64,000 nucleotides of DNA from Pirellulales bacterium (GTDB lineage Bacteria; Planctomycetota; Planctomycetia; Pirellulales; JACPPG01). The stretch lies in the NCBI GenBank assembly GCA_036499395.1, contig DASYDW010000132.1, forward strand, positions 62,001 through 126,000. The letters run 5' to 3'. The position numbers were made by a program, and so were the translations under genes. Numbering within the stretch: position 1 is the first letter of the stretch; the number at the start of each line of letters is the position of its first letter. A model generated the notes under the pieces. That model worked only from the letters and a program-made list of their open reading frames with translations, was not told where the DNA came from and did no database searches. Shown here in pieces: positions 10,004 through 19,273 of this stretch.

Positions 10004-10918
10004 ATGCCAAACGCGTGCCTTGCACTGCTGAACTCGATGCCGATTGCGGCGGCCCTGCTAGTCGGGGTCGTTCGTGCCGCGCCCGATGATGTTGTGCAAG
10101 GGGCCAATGGCGGTGGAGGCGGGGCGGCTGCCGCCGAGGGAAGGATCTTCGAGCCGCGCATGGCAGCGGGCCCCGCGCACGCGTTCGACCAGGTGATCTT
10201 GCCGGGCTTTCCCAGTATCGCGGCCGCGCACACGCAATTGGTTACGCGCATGGAGTTATATTTGGCGATGGTCGATCGCACCTGCCAAATATCCGAGGAG
10301 GAACGCACCAAGTTGCGATTGGCCGCCTCGACCGACATTAAACGCATCATTGATTCCGCCGAGGATCTTCGCCGTCGCCTGGTCAATGCACGGGGCGGGC
10401 GGGCGGAGTTGGCCCAGTCGTCGGAAGATAGACAGACGCTCCAATCGCGTCTGAATCCCGGTCCGTTTGGCGAAAGTTCACTCGTCGGCAAGACTTTGCA
10501 CAATTCACTCAACGCCGAGCAACTTGCCAAGTACGAGGCTCATTGCGTCGAGCGACAGCGAGAGCATTATCGTACCGCGATCGAAGCCACGCTATTGGGG
10601 CTCGAGGATGTCGTGCCCATGACGGGTAATCAGCACGATGCCCTTATCAACCTGCTGTTGACGGAAACGCCACCACCGCGGATCCGAGGGCCGCTTGACG
10701 ATACCTACGTTCGATATCAATTGGCAACGTTGCCTGAGTCATCGATCCGGGCGCAATTGGACAAGCGACAGGCGGATTTGCTCGAGGCACAAGTCTCGAC
10801 CGCACGCAATGCTCGCTCGCTGCTCATCAAGCAGGGGTTGATCGTGGCCGGCGACGTTGAACAAGCCATCGAAGAAGCGAAGAAACTGCCGCAGAATTAT
10901 CGGCTGATCGAAGAATAA
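10004..10918 (+). CDS. secreted protein, family B, second copy
   Basis: 304 residues from ATG 10004, with a short hydrophobic N-terminus (LALLNSMPIAAALLVGVV) that is a weak signal peptide. Paralogue of the 7915-8916 protein: shared motifs are LPGF-x-SIAAA, VDRTC, LVGKTLHNSLNAEQL and LEDVVPMT. It lacks the Pro/Ala tail of the first copy. A 76-bp gap separates it from the A' gene, and the next gene begins only 4 bp after its stop, which suggests one operon. No known domain recognised. Confidence 0.78.
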   Translation: MPNACLALLNSMPIAAALLVGVVRAAPDDVVQGANGGGGGAAAAEGRIFEPRMAAGPAHAFDQVILPGFPSIAAAHTQLVTRMELYLAMVDRTCQISEEERTKLRLAASTDIKRIIDSAEDLRRRLVNARGGRAELAQSSEDRQTLQSRLNPGPFGESSLVGKTLHNSLNAEQLAKYEAHCVERQREHYRTAIEATLLGLEDVVPMTGNQHDALINLLLTETPPPRIRGPLDDTYVRYQLATLPESSIRAQLDKRQADLLEAQVSTARNARSLLIKQGLIVAGDVEQAIEEAKKLPQNYRLIEE

Positions 10919-10922
10919 TCGT

Positions 10923-11999
10923 ATGACGAACTATCTCCTCCGATTCCGCGTTCGGTTCCTTCACGGCATGGTGATGGTTGTTGCCGTGGCGGCAATGATC
11001 GCGGCGAAATCGGAAACGGCACAGGCCCAGCCCCCGACGATCAAGATTGGCGAGTCGGTGCCGCGCGACGTGCGCGAAATCTACGACCGTGGCCTGCAAT
11101 ACCTCGTGACATCGCAAACCGAATCGGGCGACTGGCAAGGGGGCGGCCAACAGGGACCCGGCATCACTGGCATGGCGTTGATGGTCCTGCTGGCGTCGGG
11201 CGAAGATCCCAATTTCGGCTTGTACGCCAACAGCGTGCGCCGGGCGTTGCGCAGCATCATCAGCCAGCAAAGCGCCTCGACCGGCATCATGGGCAATAGC
11301 ATGTACCATCATGGCTTTGCCACGTTGGCACTGGCCGAAGCGTATGGCACAGTCGATGATCGCAACCTGTGGACAGGCACAGAAACGAATCGCCGCACGA
11401 TCGGGCAGGCCTTGGAGTTGGCCGTACGCGGCGCGCTGACGGCGCAAAACAAGAATCAAGTCGGCGGATGGCGGTATTCGCCGGACAGCCGCGACGCGGA
11501 TACCTCGGTCAGCGGCGCGGTGCTGGTCGGCCTACTGGCCGCACGCAACGCCGGCATCGAGATTCCTGACGAAGCGATCGAAAAGGCCATCAAGTACTAC
11601 ACTCAAATGACCTCTGACGCGGGGCAGGTCGCCTATGCCGGCGGCTTCGGCGGATTCGACGAGTCGCTGGCCCGGGTGTCGATCGCTACGCTGGTTTATT
11701 CCGTCGCCCGGCGCAAGGACCTGCCACAGTTCAAGGCCACGCTGCAATTCCTTACGCAACGCATCGAAAGCAATTCGAATCAATACCCGGAATATACACG
11801 CTATTACCAGGCTCAGGCTTTATTCCAGGGCGATGTCGATGCCTGGGAAAAGTGGAACAAGTTGCTGGTTCGCCAGTTGAAAACCGCGCAGGCCGCCGAC
11901 GGCAGCGTGCGCGGACAGTTCGGACCTACGATCGGCACTTCGCTATCGATGCTCGCGCTGGCCGTGAATTACCGTTTCTTACCGATTTACGAGCGCTAG
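10923..11999 (+). CDS. secreted prenyltransferase/squalene-cyclase-fold protein
   Basis: 358 residues with an N-terminal signal peptide (hydrophobic about 13-30, cleavage probably after AQA). The rest is made of repeated helical units of the squalene-cyclase/prenyltransferase alpha-alpha barrel type, with QW-like motifs such as SGDWQGGG, NQVGGWRYSP and YAGGFGG, and DADTSVSGAVL around residue 190. It is about half the length of true squalene-hopene cyclases and no DxDD catalytic motif is evident, so an enzymatic role is not shown. Planctomycetes carry many such secreted single-barrel proteins of unknown function. It starts 4 bp after the previous gene and the next begins within a few bases of its end. 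Confidence 0.8.
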   Translation: MTNYLLRFRVRFLHGMVMVVAVAAMIAAKSETAQAQPPTIKIGESVPRDVREIYDRGLQYLVTSQTESGDWQGGGQQGPGITGMALMVLLASGEDPNFGLYANSVRRALRSIISQQSASTGIMGNSMYHHGFATLALAEAYGTVDDRNLWTGTETNRRTIGQALELAVRGALTAQNKNQVGGWRYSPDSRDADTSVSGAVLVGLLAARNAGIEIPDEAIEKAIKYYTQMTSDAGQVAYAGGFGGFDESLARVSIATLVYSVARRKDLPQFKATLQFLTQRIESNSNQYPEYTRYYQAQALFQGDVDAWEKWNKLLVRQLKTAQAADGSVRGQFGPTIGTSLSMLALAVNYRFLPIYER

Positions 12000-12056
12000 A
12001 GCATGATCGACCGACAGTTACGACGGCAGCATATCGAACGAGAAATCGGGACCGTG

Positions 12057-14882
12057 ATGCCACTGCAAATGAGACGAGGCGATACTTCTAATCGCGCCCG
12101 ACTTTTCATTGCTCTCATAGCCATGGTCGTCATGGGCCTCGCACCCGCGACAACCGTCGCAGCGGAAGTGCCCGGTCCGGCGCGGCAGCCGGTGATTCAT
12201 CTCCACGATCGGGATTCGTTGACCGGGCAATTGGCGGATTCCCAGGCCACGGATCGGCTACTCTGGAAATCGCCCGTTTTTGCCAGGCCGCTTGAGATTC
12301 CTCTGGCCGCGATCCGCACGGTTCATTTTCCGGTCAACGAACAATTGCCGCAGCCGGCCGGCGAATACGGCATTGAACTCGCCGGTGGTGACGCGCTGTT
12401 CGGAGAGTTGGTTGAGCTCACCGCCGATGGTCTGACCGTCAACGCGACGGGGCTGGGGCAACTACACATCGAACGTTCGATCTTGCGACGCCTTTATCGA
12501 TTGCGGGCTATCGAGCTGATCTTTGCGGGGCCCAACGGCGTGGATGGTTGGAAAACCTCAGGCAGCAACGGGGCCTGGCGCGAGGATCGAGGGCATCTCG
12601 TTTCGGACGAGATCGGCGCCGTGATTCGTCGTGATTTCGGCACACCGGCGCTCGCCCGCTTCGAGGTGGAATTGTCGTGGCAAAAGAAGCCGGATTTCGA
12701 CCTGGCCTTCGGCGTCGGCGACGATCCCAAGTCCGTCTTGCGGGCCTTTCGCCTCGATGTGTGGGACAACAAAATCGTGGCCTGGCGCGAGACGGAACGC
12801 GAGGCCGACGTGACCGCGCTAACGCGAATTGAGCCGGGGGCGGGTCGCATTCACCTGCAAATCCTGGTCGACCAGGAGAACGGGCGGATGATGGTCCTTT
12901 CGCCGTTTGGCGAAAAGCTCGCGGACCTGCGCGTAGCAACCGGAAAGCCCCAGATCTTCGGCGGTCTGCAGCTCACCAATAAGAGCGGCGACATTCGGCT
13001 CGAGCGGCTTCGCGTGGGACGCTGGAACGGCGAGGCGCCGCATGCGATCACCGCCGAGAAAGCGCGGCTGCACATGACCGATGGCACGATTGTCTACGGC
13101 CAGGTCGCATCGTTCGACGCTACTCAAAAGCAGTTCGTCGTGCAGTCCGAAGAGGGAGAGAAGCGAATTCCCGAAGCCCAGGTCCAGGATATTGTCGTGG
13201 CCAGCGCGGCAGAGCCTGGAGCGCGTTCGATCAGCGCCCTGTTCATCGCCGGCGCACGTGCCAGCGGACAACTGCTGAAAATCGAGCAGGGCAAAGTTTG
13301 GCTGCAAAGCCCAGGCATTCGCGAGCCGATTGCCGCACCACTCGACGCGCTTTACGCGCTCACAGCGCTTGAGGGTCAGGCGGCCGACCAGGTACAGGAA
13401 AAGGAGATTCCGCTGCCCAGTCGCGAAGGGCGGTTGGAGGTCGACGGAACTCTCTTGCGCGGCTGCCTGATCGAGGGGGCCGACGGCGACACGAGCGGCC
13501 TTGTTTGGCAACCACGGCATTGCAACACAGGCAGCCCCCTGGCACCCGAAGTGAAGGGTCGAATCGTGTATCGTGATCGACCATCGCCCGCTAAGGCGCA
13601 GGCACGTCAAGCTGGCGCAGCACCGGCTGGTGGTGGCGCAGTAGCACTCGCTGGTGGCGGTGGACTGGCAGCTCGCGCCGTCGCCGCCCCCGGCCAGGAG
13701 AAGCAACTCGATACGCTGCCAGGCTCGGGCGGACCGCGACCCAAAGCCGGCGAAGCGGTATTGCATCTACGTTGCGGTGACACGATTCCCGGCACGGTGC
13801 TGTCGATTGATGAGCGAGGGATTACGTATCAATCCTCGGTTAGTGATGCCACGTTCGTTGCGCATGACCAGGTGCAAGCTCTCGAGCTGATGCCCGAGGC
13901 CAAATCGACATCGATCGTAAAGCAAAAAAAAGAACGACTGTTGACCGTGCCGCGAATGCAGCGTGACAGTCCTCCCACGCACTTGATTCGTTCCGACGAC
14001 GGCGATTACTTGCGCTGCCGATTGGTTTCGATGAATAGCGAACAACTTGAGGTCGAGGTCCGCCTCGAAACTAAAACCCTGCCGCGCAAGGGCATTGCGC
14101 GCATCATCTGGCTGCATCCCGACGGTGCCGAAGAAATCGTCGAGCGACAGATTCCGGCCGGCATGCGCGTCCAAGCGCTGCAGGGGGACGGCAATCGACT
14201 GACCTTTTACGCCACGCGTTTTGCGGGGTCGGTCCTCTCAGGTACCAGCGAGCTGTTGGGTAACTGCCACGTCGACGTCGGCACGATCGACGAATTGTTG
14301 ATTGGCACCACGATCGAAGAGGCGGCGGCCGCGCTCGTGTTTCATCAGTGGAAGCTCACACCCGCGTTGGAGCCACTCGCCAATCCCGACGGCGAAGGCG
14401 AGGGGGGCGAGGCGACGGGTTTGGATTCGCCGCTCGTGGGAAAGGCCGCTCCGGATTTTCAGCTCGACATGCTTGATGGGCCACGCTTCGTTCTGGCCGA
14501 ACAGCGCAACAGCGTTATGGTCCTCGATTTCTGGGCTTCGTGGTGTGGACCCTGCCGGCAGGCGATGCCGCAGGTCGACAAGGTAACGCGCGAATTCGCC
14601 GATCAAGGGGTAAAGCTCGTGGCTGTGAATCTCTCAGAGACGCCCGAGCAGATTCGCACGGCACTCGAACAGTTGCAGATCTCAGTACCCGTTGCGCTGG
14701 ATCGGCAGGGACGCGTGGCCGAACAGTACGGCGCCACCGCAATCCCGCAAACGGTGATCGTGGCGCGCGACGGCACCGTCGCCCGGCTGTTCGTCGGTGG
14801 TGGCAACCATTTCGAGGAGCAGTTGCGTGCGGCGCTGCGCAACGTGCTGAACCCGGAGCCACCGGCGAGCGAATCGCCCTGA
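12057..14882 (+). CDS. beta-repeat protein with C-terminal TlpA-type thioredoxin domain
   Basis: 941 residues from ATG 12057; an ATG at 12003, 3 bp after the previous stop, would add 18. The later start gives a clean signal peptide (RARLFIALIAMVVMGLAP). After it come two roughly 45-residue beta units (hydrophobic strand, Asp-Gly turn, G-x-L/V strand), then a concanavalin-like domain (about 160-345), then about six more such units to about 770. The last 150 residues are a redoxin domain with DFWASWCGPCRQAMP and the cis-Pro motif AIPQT. It therefore probably works as a secreted disulfide oxidoreductase tethered to a large beta scaffold. It closes the tight gene run that begins at 3. Confidence 0.82.
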   Translation: MPLQMRRGDTSNRARLFIALIAMVVMGLAPATTVAAEVPGPARQPVIHLHDRDSLTGQLADSQATDRLLWKSPVFARPLEIPLAAIRTVHFPVNEQLPQPAGEYGIELAGGDALFGELVELTADGLTVNATGLGQLHIERSILRRLYRLRAIELIFAGPNGVDGWKTSGSNGAWREDRGHLVSDEIGAVIRRDFGTPALARFEVELSWQKKPDFDLAFGVGDDPKSVLRAFRLDVWDNKIVAWRETEREADVTALTRIEPGAGRIHLQILVDQENGRMMVLSPFGEKLADLRVATGKPQIFGGLQLTNKSGDIRLERLRVGRWNGEAPHAITAEKARLHMTDGTIVYGQVASFDATQKQFVVQSEEGEKRIPEAQVQDIVVASAAEPGARSISALFIAGARASGQLLKIEQGKVWLQSPGIREPIAAPLDALYALTALEGQAADQVQEKEIPLPSREGRLEVDGTLLRGCLIEGADGDTSGLVWQPRHCNTGSPLAPEVKGRIVYRDRPSPAKAQARQAGAAPAGGGAVALAGGGGLAARAVAAPGQEKQLDTLPGSGGPRPKAGEAVLHLRCGDTIPGTVLSIDERGITYQSSVSDATFVAHDQVQALELMPEAKSTSIVKQKKERLLTVPRMQRDSPPTHLIRSDDGDYLRCRLVSMNSEQLEVEVRLETKTLPRKGIARIIWLHPDGAEEIVERQIPAGMRVQALQGDGNRLTFYATRFAGSVLSGTSELLGNCHVDVGTIDELLIGTTIEEAAAALVFHQWKLTPALEPLANPDGEGEGGEATGLDSPLVGKAAPDFQLDMLDGPRFVLAEQRNSVMVLDFWASWCGPCRQAMPQVDKVTREFADQGVKLVAVNLSETPEQIRTALEQLQISVPVALDRQGRVAEQYGATAIPQTVIVARDGTVARLFVGGGNHFEEQLRAALRNVLNPEPPASESP

Positions 14883-14990
14883 TTTTGCGAGATTATCGTT
14901 CACGTAGATGGCCGCTCCGGCCTTCGATTTGAGCAGCCAGCGTGATTGTGCGAAGATGGGGGCCCAGCCAGCAATCTCCCGCCCACGCCG

Positions 14991-16385
14991 ATGCCCGCCA
15001 TGCAGCGACGCGAATTTCTCCGCTTTGGCCTGACCGGACTCGGCAGCCTCTCGCTGCCCGGCCTGATGCGATTGCGCGCATCATCCGCGGTCGCCGAAAA
15101 GCAGCCACGAACGGCTGTCATCCTCGTTTGGCTTCGCGGCGGCTGCAGTCATCTGGAGACGTACGATCCGAAGCCCGAGGCCAGCAGCGACTTTCGCGGG
15201 CCGTTTGGCACCATCGAAACGACGGTCCCAGGTCTCCGATTGGGCGAGTTGCTGCCACGGCACGCCGCGATCGCGGATCGGTTCACGATTCTGCGTTCGA
15301 TGGCCCATACAGGCGGCGGCCATCCGGCCGGATCATTGCAGTTACTGACGGGCGATCCTTCGCCTCAGGACAAGCCAAAGCCGGAGTTCCCTGATTTTCT
15401 CACCGTTGCGAACTATCTGCGGTTCGATCCGACGAGAAAGATCCCGAATTTTGTCGGCGTAAACGGCATATCCAGCTACGACGGGTTCGTGATCGCCGGG
15501 TCCGCTTACCTGGGAGCACGTTACGAACCATTCCGTGTCACAGGCGATCCCAGCCATCCCGATTTCGCGGTACCCAATATCGGGCTGCGCAGTGCCGAAG
15601 ACGCTACGAATCTGCGCAACCGTGTCGGACTGCGCGAATCGTTCGATCGCTTGAAGCGCACGATCGACAGCTCGGGCAGCATGCGGGCGATCGATTCGTT
15701 CGAGGCTCAGGCCTTGAACCTGTTAACTAGTTCCGACGCACAGCAGGCCTTTGACATCAGCCAGGAAGATCCGCACATCCGCGATCGATACGGCCGCAAC
15801 GCATGGGGGCAGCAATGCCTGATGGCGCGGCGCCTGGTCGAGGCGGGGGTCGAATTGATCACCACGACGTTCGACGGCCCGTTGTGCGGCCGCGTGGCAA
15901 ACTGGGACGATCACGCGGTAAATCATCACGTCTTCGACGCGCTGGCGTTCCGGTTGCCGGTTTTCGATCAGGCGGTCACCGCCCTGATCGAGGACATTTA
16001 CGAGCGCGGGCTCCATGAACGGGTAATGGTGGTCGTGACCGGAGAGTTTGGCCGCACGCCGAGGATCTCTTACGTGGCCAGCAGCGGCGGAGGCGTCGCT
16101 AGCGCCGCGCAAGGCGTCGTGCAGCCGGGCCGCGATCACTGGCCGGCCGCTAATAGCATGCTGTTCGCTGGTGGGAATATCCGCACGGGGCAGGTCATCG
16201 GTGCGACCGACCGCCGCGGCGAGGAGGTGATCGAACGTCGCTTCGGGGTTCACGACTTCCTGGCCACGCTCTACCGGCATTTGGGCATCGACGCCGCACG
16301 CGTCGCGATTCCGAATTTTTCCGGCCGCCCGATACCCATTCTGGGCGAGGGGGAACCGATCCGCGAGCTTGTGGCGAGCGCCTAA
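14991..16385 (+). CDS. DUF1501 family protein, Tat-exported
   Basis: 464 residues from ATG 14991, with a second ATG at 15000. A twin-arginine signal, RREFLRFGLTGLG, follows directly, which fixes the start close to here although the frame is open from 14946. The body is the planctomycete DUF1501 fold, related to the alkaline phosphatase/sulfatase superfamily: VWLRGGCSHLETYDPKP, FRGPFGTIETTVPGLRLGE and GEFGRTP are characteristic. These proteins usually pair with a DUF1549/DUF1553 cytochrome-like partner, which is absent here. It is 108 bp from the thioredoxin-fusion gene. Function unknown. Confidence 0.88.
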   Translation: MPAMQRREFLRFGLTGLGSLSLPGLMRLRASSAVAEKQPRTAVILVWLRGGCSHLETYDPKPEASSDFRGPFGTIETTVPGLRLGELLPRHAAIADRFTILRSMAHTGGGHPAGSLQLLTGDPSPQDKPKPEFPDFLTVANYLRFDPTRKIPNFVGVNGISSYDGFVIAGSAYLGARYEPFRVTGDPSHPDFAVPNIGLRSAEDATNLRNRVGLRESFDRLKRTIDSSGSMRAIDSFEAQALNLLTSSDAQQAFDISQEDPHIRDRYGRNAWGQQCLMARRLVEAGVELITTTFDGPLCGRVANWDDHAVNHHVFDALAFRLPVFDQAVTALIEDIYERGLHERVMVVVTGEFGRTPRISYVASSGGGVASAAQGVVQPGRDHWPAANSMLFAGGNIRTGQVIGATDRRGEEVIERRFGVHDFLATLYRHLGIDAARVAIPNFSGRPIPILGEGEPIRELVASA

Positions 16386-16396
16386 AGCAGCGGGCG

Positions 16397-17230
16397 TTAA
16401 AAGCGGCAGCCGAACCCGATATTGTTGAAGAAGCTCGCGGTCTGTTCGTTCAAGCCGAATCCAAAGCGACCACCCAGCTCGAAGTTCGGCGTCAGTAGCA
16501 CATGTCCGCCAAAACTGATGTATTGCTGACTGATCGATGAATCGCGGTTCGAAGTGACGATGCCGAAGTACTCGGCATGCACGGCCCAACGGTCGTTCAG
16601 GGGGATTTTCAGAACCGTCGACGGTGCCCACTGGTTGAAGTCGTCGGTCAGGTTGTTATTCAGGCCGTAGCGCAGCGACGTGTTCAATTGCCAACGGTTG
16701 GGAAACGTCCAGCCAAAGACTTCGGCCATTACCAGACGTGAAAAGCTCGACGGTCCCGACGTCGGCGTATATCCCTCGATGATCACTGAGCTTTCGGGGA
16801 TCCAGCCCGACTGCTGCGTCGTTTCGTACTTGATTCCGTAGAGAACTTTCGATTCTTTTTCGCTTCCGAAATCTTCATCCCCTAGGTCGCTGCCGGCGAC
16901 GGCCCCTGTCGGCCCGCCAGATTCGTAGTTCCAGCCAAGCCGGATCTCGAAGCGATCCGTAATTCCGGTGCGGATCAGCAACTCGGGCACGCTGTTGGCG
17001 TCTGGCACCGAGCGATTGGCGATGAATGAGTACGACGATTCGACCATCAGCCGCCCGCGCCCGACGCTACTGGTGGCGGGGGTGAAAGAATCGCGGTCGG
17101 TCTCCATCTCCATGCCGGGTGGATTGAATTCGGTGGGGCGCGCCAGGATGTCCTGCGCACTGGCAGCGAACGGGGTTGCGCTAGCTGCGCAAACCGTGGC
17201 CAGAATCAGGAATCGGGCGAGCCGTATCAC
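16397..17230 (-). CDS. outer-membrane beta-barrel, phenol-degradation MetA-like family
   Basis: 277 residues from GTG 17230, preferred over the longer TTG start at 17260 because AAAGGA lies 6 bases upstream. A signal peptide (LARFLILATVCAASATPFAA) is followed by alternating amphipathic strands (YSFIANRS, RFEIRLGWNYE, WQLNTSLRYGLNN, FELGGRFGFGLN) and a terminal aromatic residue in GFGCRF, the usual outer-membrane insertion signal. This matches the MetA-pathway outer-membrane channel family. Convergent with the DUF1501 gene, 11 bp apart. Substrate unknown. Confidence 0.78.
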   Translation of the reverse strand: MIRLARFLILATVCAASATPFAASAQDILARPTEFNPPGMEMETDRDSFTPATSSVGRGRLMVESSYSFIANRSVPDANSVPELLIRTGITDRFEIRLGWNYESGGPTGAVAGSDLGDEDFGSEKESKVLYGIKYETTQQSGWIPESSVIIEGYTPTSGPSSFSRLVMAEVFGWTFPNRWQLNTSLRYGLNNNLTDDFNQWAPSTVLKIPLNDRWAVHAEYFGIVTSNRDSSISQQYISFGGHVLLTPNFELGGRFGFGLNEQTASFFNNIGFGCRF

Positions 17231-17603
17231 AGCATGTCCTTTAGGCCAACTCAGAAACAAATTGCTTCGACATCAGGGGATTCTTCGGCCGGATCGACGT
17301 GTGGCTCGGCAATGACTTCGGCATGTCGGTGTAACCGGCGAGCAGAGCGTAGCTACGATGCTAGCGCGGCCGCAAAGTTTACCAACGTTCTCTCGGTTTA
17401 AGCCGGGAGTCAGGCTGGTCGAATTTCTTCCGTCCAGATTCCAGCCGGATAACCGGTACCGCCGATACTGCCGTTACAACCCGAATGATCGTCACGCCGG
17501 CGGCCAGCCGTTTTCCCGCAACGAAGCTCGCCGCCGGCCGGTGTTCGTAACGTCAGCAGATTCCTGCGCACCCGCGCCCGAGACCCACGGAGGCGGCTTA
17601 GCT

Positions 17604-19055
17604 ATGCCCTCGTTCATGCGCCGTATGCCTGCGATATTCGTCGCGGGTTTTTGCAGTTTCATTCTCGCCGGTGCTGCGACTGCCAGCCAAGACTTCGCAG
17701 GTGAAATTCCGCCCGAACCGGCAGCAGTCGCCGACGTGATCGAAGACGGCGTTATCATGCCGCCGAACGAGGACGACAACGCTTGGCAGGACGGCGCGGT
17801 CGAATCCGAACCCATCGGCGTTGGCACGTTTTCTGGCGCCGGTGAAGCACTCGAATATGACGGCTGCACGATCGGGGACGGCTGTGCAACTCCCCGATGC
17901 CCCAAACGGTGCCAATGTGCGAAGTGCCAAATCAAGGCAGGGGGCGATCCCTATAACCGTTTGATCCCTCAATCGGGACCGATCCGCGTGCGCGGCTGGG
18001 TCGACGGTGGTATTCTCGGAAACACCTCGAATCCCGACAGCCATTTCAATGGCCCCTATAACGCTACCGAAGTCGATAATGGCCAGCTCAATCAGCTCTA
18101 CTTGATTGCGGACCGGCCGATGGCCGCCGACGGCTCGTGGACTTACGGCGGTCGCTTTGACCTGCTCTACGGCGGCGATTACAACCTGGCCCAATCAACC
18201 GGCTTGGAAGTCAGTCCCAACGGCACGCCACGATGGAACTCAAACGAGTTCGACGGACTGGCCCTGCCGCAGGCTTACGCCGAGATCGGCACGAAGAACA
18301 CCTCGATCAAAGGTGGCCACTTCTACACGGTCGTTGGCTACGAAGGTGTGCAGTCACCGACCAACTTCTTTTACTCGCACGCTTACAGCTACATGTTCGC
18401 CGGCCCCTTTACAAACTGGGGCGGCATGTTGAACGCTGTTCGCGGCAATTGGCAGTTGCAGGCCGGCATCGTCAACGGCTGGAACAACCTCGTCCAGCAG
18501 CAGAATCACGGCAACTTCCTCGGCAATCTTCGCTACTCGGGCAAGGCGTGGTGGAGCTCGCTGGCTGTCATCACCGGAGATGAATTCAGCAATCCCGGCA
18601 ATTTGCCCAACGTCACGAACGCCTATACGAACCGTACACGTTACAGCTTCATTGTTGATCTACAGCCGACGAGCCGACTGGAATACGTCTTTCATCAATG
18701 GCTCGGCAGCCAGGCCCAGGGCGCCCCGGGGGGCGGCACCGCTCTGTGGTACGGCATCGACCAATACCTCTATTACAAGCTGGCCGACAAATGGCGGATA
18801 GGGACCCGCATCGAATGGTTCCGCGATCAGAGCGGCACCCGCGTCGGCCTGACCGAGCAGTCGAACCCCAACAAGGTTCCGCTACCCGGCAATTTCGCTT
18901 CGTGGACTTGGGGTGTGAACTGGACCCCCATGAACAACGTCATGCTGCGTCCCGAAATTCGCTGGGATAGCTATCGCGGTCCGGCTAAGCCCTTCGACGA
19001 TGGGCTACGCACCTATCAGTTCCTGGTCGGCATGGACGCGATCCTGCAGTTCTAG
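17604..19055 (+). CDS. outer-membrane porin, beta-barrel (BBP2-like), with Cys-rich N-terminal segment
   Basis: 483 residues from ATG 17604, which has GGAGG about 10 bases upstream and starts a signal peptide (RRMPAIFVAGFCSFILAG); the frame is open from 17358 but that part looks non-coding. Between signal and barrel is an acidic stretch and a Cys cluster (CTIGDGCATPRC then CQCAKC, about 92-115). The remainder is a beta-barrel with repeated aromatic strands (YGGRFDLLYGGDYN, WTWGVNWTPMNNVMLRPEIRWD) and ends in LQF, an outer-membrane signature. Planctomycetes encode many such OmpL-like/BBP2 porins. Substrate unknown. Confidence 0.82.
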   Translation: MPSFMRRMPAIFVAGFCSFILAGAATASQDFAGEIPPEPAAVADVIEDGVIMPPNEDDNAWQDGAVESEPIGVGTFSGAGEALEYDGCTIGDGCATPRCPKRCQCAKCQIKAGGDPYNRLIPQSGPIRVRGWVDGGILGNTSNPDSHFNGPYNATEVDNGQLNQLYLIADRPMAADGSWTYGGRFDLLYGGDYNLAQSTGLEVSPNGTPRWNSNEFDGLALPQAYAEIGTKNTSIKGGHFYTVVGYEGVQSPTNFFYSHAYSYMFAGPFTNWGGMLNAVRGNWQLQAGIVNGWNNLVQQQNHGNFLGNLRYSGKAWWSSLAVITGDEFSNPGNLPNVTNAYTNRTRYSFIVDLQPTSRLEYVFHQWLGSQAQGAPGGGTALWYGIDQYLYYKLADKWRIGTRIEWFRDQSGTRVGLTEQSNPNKVPLPGNFASWTWGVNWTPMNNVMLRPEIRWDSYRGPAKPFDDGLRTYQFLVGMDAILQF

Positions 19056-19273
19056 CCGGCAGGCCTCGAAGGCCCGGTCTGCGGCGGCGAATTCTTACTA
19101 AATCGGCCGGTCGCGAAGCAGTTTCCGATCCCACGCGCGAAGACCTTCTGTAGACGATTGCGCCGGCGGCGATTACAACGGAATGGTGTCCGGGCAAATG
19201 CCCCGCCCACGGTGCAGCAGCCCGTGGCAGCCCGCGATCCGCATCCCGCCGCCTTCGAGGATCTCTTACGGCC

